Source of the DNA: Bifidobacteriaceae bacterium
Lineage (GTDB): Bacteria > Actinomycetota > Actinomycetes > Actinomycetales > WQXJ01
Assembly (NCBI GenBank): GCA_031279575.1
Contig: JAITIG010000215.1
Span: 1-22,998, forward strand
Reading direction: 5' to 3'
Length of the DNA: 22,998 bases
The notes beneath the pieces were generated by a model. It was given only the letters and a program-made list of their open reading frames with translations, searched no databases and was not told the origin of the DNA. A program made the position numbers and the translations under genes. Shown here piece after piece: positions 1-7,059 of the stretch. Every line of letters starts with the position of its first letter. The first letter of the stretch is position 1.

Positions 1-38
1 GCCAGCGCCCCCCACCCCCAGGCCGCCACCCGCCGCAT
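1..38 (-). CDS. Start of next operon gene, probably DUF58 protein (partial)
   Basis: The MoxR stop codon and an ATG overlap as TGATG at 40-36, and the frame stays open to the window edge, reading MRRVAAWGWGAL. This is the usual spacing for translational coupling. In actinobacteria and many other bacteria the gene after a MoxR ATPase is commonly a DUF58 (von Willebrand A-like) protein, so that is the inferred identity. Only twelve codons are visible, and they hint at a hydrophobic N-terminus. The identity therefore rests on context, not on sequence similarity. Confidence 0.45.
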   Translation of the reverse strand, partial: MRRVAAWGWGAL

Positions 39-1027
39 CACTCGCCCGCCCGGGCGCTGGGCGGCTGGCCGGCCGTGGGCACGGGCACGCGCCGAAGCGC
101 GTCGGCCACCACGGCCGCCGGGGTGGCGCCGTCGATCTCCGCCTCGGGCGCGATCACCAGGCGGTGCGCCAGCACCGCCGGGGCCAGCGCTTTGACGTCA
201 TCGGGCACCACGTAGTCGCGGGCCTGGGCGCTGGCGGCGACCTTGGCGCAGCGGGCCAGGGCCAGCGCGCCCCGGGTCGAGGCGCCCAGCTGGCAGCGCG
301 GCTCGCGCTCCGGGCGGGTCGCCTCGGCCAGCGCCACAATGTAGTCCAGCACCTGGGGGGCGATGTACGCCTGGGCCGCGATCTGGGCCAGCTCCACCAC
401 CCGCGCGGCGCCCAAGACGGGCTGGACGGCGCCGGCGCGGTCGGTGCGGGCGCTGTCCGCCACCAGCGAGACGGCCTCGGCGTGGGTTGGGTAGCCCAGC
501 GCGGTGCGGATCAAGAACCGGTCGAGCTGGGCCTCCGGCAGGGGGTAGGTGCCGAGCTGCTCAACGTGGTTTTGGGTGGCGATGACCATGAACGGCCGGG
601 GCGGCTGGTGGGTCTCGCCGTCGATGGTGACCTGCCCCTCCTCCATCACCTGCAGCAGCGCGGACTGGGTCTTGGGGCTGGCCCGGTTGATCTCGTCGGC
701 CAGCAAGATGGAATGGAAGACGGGCCCGGGGCGGAACTCGAAGACTTGCCGGCGCAGGTCGTAGACGTTGGCCCCGAGCACATCGGACGGCAGCAGGTCC
801 GGTGTGAACTGGATGCGGCTGCAACTGCCCGCCACGGCCGCGGCCAGGGCCCGCGCCAAGGAGGTTTTGCCGGTCCCGGGCACATCCTCCAGCAGCGCGT
901 GGCCCTGCGCGAACAAGGCTGTCAGCACCAGCCCGACCTCGGCCGCCTTGCCGATGATGGCGCGCCCGATGGCGTTTTGGACGGCCGCGAACTCGCGGGC
1001 GAAGGTTTGGGCTGGGGCGGCGTCCAT
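38..1027 (-). CDS. MoxR family AAA+ ATPase
   Basis: This is a 329-aa cytoplasmic AAA+ ATPase of the MoxR type, a chaperone-like family that usually acts with DUF58/VWA proteins to mature or insert metal or surface complexes. The Walker A motif GTGKT has its lysine at residue 54. Walker B is LLADE with D111 and E112, followed by INRASPKTQSALLQVMEE. Sensor 1 is ATQN, and the PLPEAQLDRF segment is typical of MoxR. The ATG at 1027 is chosen because AGGAG lies five bases upstream and homology begins there. The same frame is open far upstream, but that stretch is antisense-like and Arg/Gly-rich. It lies 83 nt downstream of the giant Ig/FN3 gene, and its stop overlaps the next start, so it is an inner gene of the kinase-Ig/FN3-MoxR operon. 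The target complex is not identifiable from sequence. Confidence 0.95.
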   Translation of the reverse strand: MDAAPAQTFAREFAAVQNAIGRAIIGKAAEVGLVLTALFAQGHALLEDVPGTGKTSLARALAAAVAGSCSRIQFTPDLLPSDVLGANVYDLRRQVFEFRPGPVFHSILLADEINRASPKTQSALLQVMEEGQVTIDGETHQPPRPFMVIATQNHVEQLGTYPLPEAQLDRFLIRTALGYPTHAEAVSLVADSARTDRAGAVQPVLGAARVVELAQIAAQAYIAPQVLDYIVALAEATRPEREPRCQLGASTRGALALARCAKVAASAQARDYVVPDDVKALAPAVLAHRLVIAPEAEIDGATPAAVVADALRRVPVPTAGQPPSARAGE

Positions 1028-1044
1028 GGGGTCTCCTGGCGCAA

Positions 1045-1080
1045 GGGGCTGGGCGGGGGTGGCGGGGGTGGCGGGCCGGG
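1045..1080 (+). other. G-rich tract with quadruplex potential
   Basis: Six runs of three or more G (1045-1048, 1051-1053, 1055-1059, 1064-1068, 1073-1075, 1078-1080) are separated by loops of one to five bases, in the 83-nt gap between the Ig/FN3 gene and MoxR. The transcript of these genes carries the C-rich complement. It could form a quadruplex in DNA or act as a C-rich loading site for Rho, or it may simply reflect base composition. Confidence 0.3.
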
Positions 1081-1110
1081 CGCGGCCGGGCCGGGGCCGG
1101 GGCGCCGCGT

Positions 1111-4100
1111 TCACGGCCCGGGGCCCGCCGGGCGCGCCTGGCGCGCCTGGGCGCCCGCGCCGGCCGCGTTCGACCAGGCCACCGCCGCGGCGGGCCGCGC
1201 CAGGCCGGCGGCCGGCTGGTAGGCGCTGTAGGCCACTTCCAGGCGGGGCGAGGCGCCCAGGTCGTTGACCGCCCAAACCTCGAGGTGGCCGGCTCCCCCG
1301 GCCACCTCGAGGCGGAAGGCGCCCATGGCGCCAGCTGTCGCGGCGCCGCCTCCGGGCAGCTGGTAGGCCAGCGCCGCGGGCAAGCCGCCGGCATCGGCCA
1401 CGGCGCAGCCCGCGACCTCGACCTGGCTGGCGGACAGGCGGGTGGCGCGGCAGCCTTCCACCTGGGCCGGCTTGGTGGTGAGGTTGACGCTGGCGCCGGC
1501 GGCGCCGGCGCACAGCGCGGCCGGGGCGGGCGCCACCCACGGCAGGCCGCCCTGCGAGGCCAGGCAGTAGCTGGCGGCGAAGTGGTAGACGCCCGCCGCC
1601 AGGTTGTCGAAGCGCGTCTGCGGCCCGGCCAGCGCGCCGCCGCTCCACTGGTAGGCCCAAACCGCCTCGTGGCCGTCCACGGCCGGCGCGGCCGGCCAGG
1701 CGACCTCGATGGCGCCGGCCCCGGCGGCCGGCGCGCCGCCCGCCTGGGCCGCGGCCACCGGCCCTGGCGGCGGCGCCGCGTCCGGCGCCTGGCGCAACGG
1801 CCCCGCCGCGGCGGAGACCTGGTCCTCGACGCCCGCCTTGGCGCTGGTCGCCCTCAGGCGCAGGCTGATCTCGGCGCCAACCGGCAGGTCCAGCACGCAA
1901 GGCGAGGCGGGGCAGGCGCTGACTGGCGCGGCATCGCGCTCCAACAGGTAGGTCACGGCGGCGTTGCGCTCGTCGGCCAGTTTGGCCCAGCTGACCTCGA
2001 CCTGGCTGGCGGACAGGCGGCGGATCTGCGGCGCCTCGGGCGCCCCGATTTGCCCCCACGGCGTGGCGGGCGGGAATTGGGCGGCTGCCCCCCGGCCTTT
2101 GCGGCCCTGCGCCGCCACCTCGCAGAGGTATGGCTGGCCCGGGGCCAAACCCGTCACGGTGGCGCTGGCGGCGTTGGCCGGCAAATCCAGCGGCGCGGCA
2201 TCGCCGCAGGCCACATGGTAGGAGGTGACCGCGCCGCGGCTGTTGGCGGCGGGCCGCCAAGCCAGTTGGACCGAGTTCTTGCCCGCCTCGGCGCCAAGCG
2301 GCTGGGGCGGGTCGGGCGCCACGTCGTAGTCGAGTTGGCCCAGGCCGGGCGGGCTTTCGCCGACCGCGTTGGCGGCCGTCACCTCGACGGCGACGATCTG
2401 CCCGTAGGCGGCCGCGCCCATGTCGCACACCACCGAGGCGGCGGGCGGCGCGGCTTCGGGGCAGCCCTCCCCCAAGGGCCCCTCGGCGCCCGCCAGGCGC
2501 ACCCGGTAGCTGGTGACCGGCTCGCCGCCCGCCCGCGCGCCCACCACCGGCGCCCAGCTGACGACCGCCTGGCCGGCGCCGCCCGGCGATGCGCGCACCT
2601 GGGACGGCGCTTCCGGCGCCGCCCGCGCCACCACCTCGAAGGAGCCGGCCTGGAGGCGGCCGACGGCGTCTTCCACCTCGAAGCTCACCACCACCGGTTG
2701 GCTCGGGGCCGCCGCCACCACGGTGATCGACTGCCCCTGCGCCCAGGCGGCGGCCGGGCCCGCCACCGAAACCCCGCCGACTCGGGCTGGCTCCTGCTTG
2801 GCCCAAGGGTCGTAGACGCCTGCCAAGACGGGCACCGCCTTAGGTTGGCCGACTTCGACTTTGACCGGCCCGGCCACCTTCGGTTTGACGTCGGGTTGCT
2901 TGGTTTCCACCACCGTGAAGCTGATCTTGAGGCCGGCCGCGGGTTCGCCGCCATCGTAGGCCAAAGCCAGCGGGATGGACCCGCGGTCGCCGGGTTTGAC
3001 CCCGGTGCCCGCCTCGATGGTGACTTTGCTGCCGGATTGGCTGACTTCCAGCCCGTCCAGGGTTGGCTGGCCCAATGACACGGCCAACCGGCCCGGCTGG
3101 TCCAGCGCCCGGCCGTCCGCGGTGGTGAAGTCCGCCAGGTCGAGGGTGCGGCTGCCGCCGCCCCGCTCCACCTGCGGCCCCGGGTCCTGGTAGGCCAGCG
3201 CCACCTGCCCTTTGGGGGCCACCACCACGTCCAGCCACAGCTTGGAGCGTTTCAGGGCCGGGTCTGCCGCCTCGGCCGTGTCCGCCACCCAGAACTCGAT
3301 CCGGTCTGGGCCTTGGTGGCGCGCCTGCGGGGTGTAGCGGATGGCCCGGCCGCCTGGCGCGCCCGCCACCTGCCCGTGGCCCGCGGTGGGGGCGCCGGCC
3401 CCGGCCCCCTGGTAGAGGAAGGCCCCCTGGCGCCCTTTGGCCACGGCCACGAACTCGTCCAAGGCGATGGCGATTTCCCGCCCGGCCTCGGCCTTGACCG
3501 GCTCCAAGGCCGGGCGCAGATACGGCGGCCGGGAGATCGGCGGCACCGCCACCGAGCCGTAGGCGACGCGCCCGCCGCCCTCGGGCGAGGTGTTGCGCAC
3601 GCCGTAGAACACGATCACCGGCAGGTCTTGCCGCAGCCGCACCGTGATTTCGGAGGCGGACTTGAGCGTGGCGTGGGCCTCGGCGCCCGCCGGCAGGAAC
3701 AACTCCAAATCCTGGCTCGGACCCGAGGGGTTGTAGGCCCAGCGCATCACGTCGATGTCGACCGAGGCTTTGTCGATGGTCGCCTGCGGCGGCGAGACGA
3801 TGTCCTTGGCCTGGGGCGGGCGGACTGGCGCGTCGGGGTCCACCGTCAGGTCAAGCGTGGCCGAGTCGCGGTTGCCGGAGGCGCCGCAGGCCTGGTAGAC
3901 CACCTGGTAGTGCCCCGCCGCCTGGGGCATGGCGACCACCAGGCGGCCGCTGGCCGGGTCCGCCTCGGCCGCCAGCTGCGGCCAGGACAGCCCCAGCGCC
4001 TGGCCGGCGCAAAAGGTCAAGCCGCCTTGGCCGGCCAGGTCGACGTCGTTGGCCAGGACCGGGATCTCCAGCACTTTCAACGGCCGGGCGGTCACGGCAT

Positions 4101-7059
4101 CGTCCCGCGCCACCACGCCGGCGGCCTCTGCGCGCACCCCCACCCCGACCGCCACGGTGGCGGTGGCGCGGTTCGAGGCCCAGTCCTCCACCGCGTAGGC
4201 GAAGGTGACGGTGCCGGGCGGTTGGTCGGCCTCGGCCTGGTAGGTGATGTAGTCCGGCCCAACCTCGCTGACCTGGCCGGCGGCGGGCGGCTGGTCCAGC
4301 CCCTGCTGCAGCGAGACGCCGTCGCCGTCGACGTCGATCCCGGTCAAAGGCACCGCGATGCGCACCGTTTGGCCTTGCAGCACCCGGGCGGTCAGGTCGA
4401 GCGGCGCCGGCGGCGGTTTGGCGGCGCCGCGCGAGGTGTGGACGGCGATTGTGAAAATCCCCAAGGCCGACCCGCCCGCCCCGTCCAGCACCGCGACGGC
4501 CACCTCGACCGGGCTCGGGCAGCCGTCCTCGGGCGCCGCGTAGCGGACGGACTGCTCGGAGGCGTAGAGGCGCCCGCAGGCCGGGGAGGGCTGGGCCATT
4601 TGGGCGGCGTCGATGGCGAGCTGGTCCCCGTCTGGGTCGCTGGCCTGGTCCAGCACCGGGATGGTGACCACCCCGCCGGCCCGCACGGTCAGGCGCCGGG
4701 GCGCCACCACCGGGTCTTGGTTGGGGCCGGCGCCGGCTTGGACCACCCGGATCCAGCCTTGGGCGGTGGCGCCGCCGGCAGACACGGTGTAGCCGATGGC
4801 GCCCTCGCCGGCGCCGGACAGCTCCAGGAATTGGCCCGCCACCGGCACCGCCTCCACGCCGGGCGCCTGGGACAGATCGAAGTCTTGCAGCACCTTGACG
4901 CCGCCGCCCTCGGCCCAGTCGTTCAACAGCGGGTCCACCGCGGTCGCGCCGCCGGGCCGCAGGTAGGCCGTGTCGCCGACGGCCACCACGCGGGGCTGGC
5001 TGGCCTCGCGCACATCGACCCTGGCCGCCAGCCGGCCGGTGCCCCCCGCCGCCGTCACGGTGATGGCCAGCAGGTAGGTGTTGGCGGCCGAGGCCCAAAA
5101 TTCCGCCACCCCCGAGTCCTGGTCGATCTCCAGGCGGGTCAGCGGATCTAGCTGGCCGTCCAACGCGAAGCTGGGCGCCGCGGCCGGGAAGGCGCGCAGC
5201 GCGGCCCGCAGGTCCAGTCTCACCGCCTCCCCCACCAGCCCCTCCGCCTTGACCGGGTCGGCGGCGGGGACCAGGCTGCCTGGCGCCGCGAAGGCGACGG
5301 TGAGCGGGGTTGGCGCGGCCGCCGCGCCCAGCTGGTCGCGCACCGTCAGCCAGACGACGCCGGCCCCCGCGCCGGGCGCCGCGCTGTCCTTCCGGATGGT
5401 CAGCCAGCCGTCCGGGCCGCTGGTCAGCCGCAGGGACGGGTCGTCGCTGCGGGCGGCTTCGAGCACTAGCGCGTCGCCTTCTGGGTCGGCGAACCCGGCC
5501 AAGGCGTTGTAGCTGGCGGTGGCGCCGTATTCGGCCGCCAGGCGCAACTCTTGGGCGGGCGCCACTGGGGCGGTGTTGGCCCCCTCGCGCGCTTGGAGGG
5601 TGACGGTGGCGGAACTGGTCTGGCCGTTGGCGTCGGAGACGGTGTAGACAAAGCTGGCCCGCTGGGCGCCCTCGGCGGGCGCGAATTGGATGGCCCGGCC
5701 CGCCAAGACGACCTGGGCGCTGCCCCAGGCCGCCTCCAGGCCGTCGATGCGGTCAATTCCCAGGGCCCCGCATCCGGTGGCCGAGTCGTTCCGGAGCACC
5801 GCCAGGACCAGGCTTTGACCTGGGCGGAAACCGAACTCGTCGTCCTGGGCGGCGGGTTTGGCGGCTTTGTCGTCGCAGTCGAGCCGCTGGTCGGAGCCGG
5901 GGGCGTCGGCTTGGTCGGCGCCGGGGTGCGGCTCGGGGTCGATTTGGTCCCAGTTCAGCTTGTCGCGCACCTGGCTGTCTTGCTGCGGCATCCAGACCCG
6001 GCCGTCGGCGACATCGTTGAGCACCACCACTTGGCGGTTGGCCCGCAAGACGAGCTGCGAGTCGGCCGCCACCCCCGCCAGCGCCCGGCGGGCGGGCGGC
6101 GCGCCCTGGCAGGCGGCGATGTAGTTGTCCCCGCCGGCCGGCCCGGCCGCCCAGGCGGCGTGGACGCAGCCGCCCGCGGCGACGGGCACGGCCGGGGCGC
6201 CCGGGTTGCCGGTGGCCAGTTGGGCGACCTCGCCGCGCGGCGAGACCAGCAGCAGCGCCTGGCGCGTGGCGATGGCCACCCAGCCGAGGTCAGCCCCCGG
6301 CGTTTGCAGCTGCAAAGAGTCTTCGTCGCCGTATTTGCCCAGGTCAACCGACCCGCCTTGCCAGTAAAGGGTGGTGCCGGCCAGGACCTGGACGCGGTCG
6401 CCGACAGCGCTGACGGCTTTGATTTGGCCGCTCGGCGCGGCCGTCCGGCCGATCTGGCGGACCTCGGGCAGGGCCGCTCCGCCCGCCAGCGCCGCCCGGA
6501 TCACCTGGCCTTGCGGCGTGACCGCGAACGCCGTCCCGTCCGGGGCGATGACGGCGCGGCCGCCGCCTGGGTCGAAGTCGGCCGGCTCGGCGGCGGTGTC
6601 GAGGTCCGCGATGGCCTCGAAGGGGCGCAGCCAGGCCTGCCGCGCGGCCGAGTCGACCAGCAGGGCGGCCTGGCCGCCCACCGCCACCAGCCCCCCCTGG
6701 CCGCCCGGGTAGGCGGTGGTCTGCCCCAGCCTCATCGCCACCGGGTCCACCACCCGAAACCCGGCCGCTTGGACGATGGCGACGTGCTCGGCCGCCTGCG
6801 CCAGGTCGAACTGGCCCGCCTCGGGGTCGATGCCGAAGCCGCCGGTCAGCTCTTCGATCGGCTGGTTGTAGCGGGCCGCTTTGGGCCCGGCGGCGGACAG
6901 GTTGACCACCCAGACCGAGGCGTCGGTCAGGTCGACGGCCTCGACCGGGTAGCCTGGCCGGGTGGCCGCCAGCCCCACCACGACGGCTGGCAAGGCCACC
7001 CAGGCGGCCGCCTTGGCCCAGCGCCGGGGGCTCGGGCGCCCGGTGGCCCGGCCCCTCAC
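1111..7059 (-). CDS. Giant membrane-anchored Ig-like / fibronectin type III protein
   Basis: This is a predicted surface protein of 1,982 aa. A short basic head (residues 1-16) is followed by one hydrophobic segment at about 17-33 (WVALPAVVVGLAA), a signal anchor placing the rest outside the cell. Residues 35-370 are rich in short beta-strand units such as VIAPDGTAFAVTPQG and LLVSPRGEVAQLA, suggesting a propeller-like domain. Roughly residues 400-1475 are tandem Ig/cadherin-like modules with motifs such as VLANDVD, YTVSDANGQ and FADPEGD. FN3-type modules follow from about residue 1478, starting near 1478, 1580, 1671 and perhaps 1760. The GTG start at 7059 is preferred because it overlaps the kinase stop as GTGA; an in-frame GTG at 7071 is also possible. 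Bifidobacterial FN3 proteins in a similar cluster have been reported to bind TNF-alpha, but no ligand can be assigned here. Confidence 0.85.
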   Translation of the reverse strand: MRGRATGRPSPRRWAKAAAWVALPAVVVGLAATRPGYPVEAVDLTDASVWVVNLSAAGPKAARYNQPIEELTGGFGIDPEAGQFDLAQAAEHVAIVQAAGFRVVDPVAMRLGQTTAYPGGQGGLVAVGGQAALLVDSAARQAWLRPFEAIADLDTAAEPADFDPGGGRAVIAPDGTAFAVTPQGQVIRAALAGGAALPEVRQIGRTAAPSGQIKAVSAVGDRVQVLAGTTLYWQGGSVDLGKYGDEDSLQLQTPGADLGWVAIATRQALLLVSPRGEVAQLATGNPGAPAVPVAAGGCVHAAWAAGPAGGDNYIAACQGAPPARRALAGVAADSQLVLRANRQVVVLNDVADGRVWMPQQDSQVRDKLNWDQIDPEPHPGADQADAPGSDQRLDCDDKAAKPAAQDDEFGFRPGQSLVLAVLRNDSATGCGALGIDRIDGLEAAWGSAQVVLAGRAIQFAPAEGAQRASFVYTVSDANGQTSSATVTLQAREGANTAPVAPAQELRLAAEYGATASYNALAGFADPEGDALVLEAARSDDPSLRLTSGPDGWLTIRKDSAAPGAGAGVVWLTVRDQLGAAAAPTPLTVAFAAPGSLVPAADPVKAEGLVGEAVRLDLRAALRAFPAAAPSFALDGQLDPLTRLEIDQDSGVAEFWASAANTYLLAITVTAAGGTGRLAARVDVREASQPRVVAVGDTAYLRPGGATAVDPLLNDWAEGGGVKVLQDFDLSQAPGVEAVPVAGQFLELSGAGEGAIGYTVSAGGATAQGWIRVVQAGAGPNQDPVVAPRRLTVRAGGVVTIPVLDQASDPDGDQLAIDAAQMAQPSPACGRLYASEQSVRYAAPEDGCPSPVEVAVAVLDGAGGSALGIFTIAVHTSRGAAKPPPAPLDLTARVLQGQTVRIAVPLTGIDVDGDGVSLQQGLDQPPAAGQVSEVGPDYITYQAEADQPPGTVTFAYAVEDWASNRATATVAVGVGVRAEAAGVVARDDAVTARPLKVLEIPVLANDVDLAGQGGLTFCAGQALGLSWPQLAAEADPASGRLVVAMPQAAGHYQVVYQACGASGNRDSATLDLTVDPDAPVRPPQAKDIVSPPQATIDKASVDIDVMRWAYNPSGPSQDLELFLPAGAEAHATLKSASEITVRLRQDLPVIVFYGVRNTSPEGGGRVAYGSVAVPPISRPPYLRPALEPVKAEAGREIAIALDEFVAVAKGRQGAFLYQGAGAGAPTAGHGQVAGAPGGRAIRYTPQARHQGPDRIEFWVADTAEAADPALKRSKLWLDVVVAPKGQVALAYQDPGPQVERGGGSRTLDLADFTTADGRALDQPGRLAVSLGQPTLDGLEVSQSGSKVTIEAGTGVKPGDRGSIPLALAYDGGEPAAGLKISFTVVETKQPDVKPKVAGPVKVEVGQPKAVPVLAGVYDPWAKQEPARVGGVSVAGPAAAWAQGQSITVVAAAPSQPVVVSFEVEDAVGRLQAGSFEVVARAAPEAPSQVRASPGGAGQAVVSWAPVVGARAGGEPVTSYRVRLAGAEGPLGEGCPEAAPPAASVVCDMGAAAYGQIVAVEVTAANAVGESPPGLGQLDYDVAPDPPQPLGAEAGKNSVQLAWRPAANSRGAVTSYHVACGDAAPLDLPANAASATVTGLAPGQPYLCEVAAQGRKGRGAAAQFPPATPWGQIGAPEAPQIRRLSASQVEVSWAKLADERNAAVTYLLERDAAPVSACPASPCVLDLPVGAEISLRLRATSAKAGVEDQVSAAAGPLRQAPDAAPPPGPVAAAQAGGAPAAGAGAIEVAWPAAPAVDGHEAVWAYQWSGGALAGPQTRFDNLAAGVYHFAASYCLASQGGLPWVAPAPAALCAGAAGASVNLTTKPAQVEGCRATRLSASQVEVAGCAVADAGGLPAALAYQLPGGGAATAGAMGAFRLEVAGGAGHLEVWAVNDLGASPRLEVAYSAYQPAAGLARPAAAVAWSNAAGAGAQARQARPAGPGP
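1414..1441. repeat. 28-bp direct repeat, copy A (FN3 region)
   Basis: These 28 bases are identical to 1993-2020 in the same orientation and frame. Both encode the SASQVEV strand of an FN3-like module. The identity is at DNA level, including silent positions, so it suggests recent module duplication or gene conversion inside the giant gene. Confidence 0.85.
1993..2020. repeat. 28-bp direct repeat, copy B (FN3 region)
   Basis: This is the second copy of the 28-bp exact repeat, 579 bp from the first, located at the start of the FN3 module near residue 1671. The flanking sequence diverges quickly on both sides. Confidence 0.85.

Noticed and set aside
1028..2806. N-terminal extension of the MoxR frame
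   Set aside because: It overlaps the Ig/FN3 gene in another frame, is low complexity, and the internal ATG at 1027 has a good SD.
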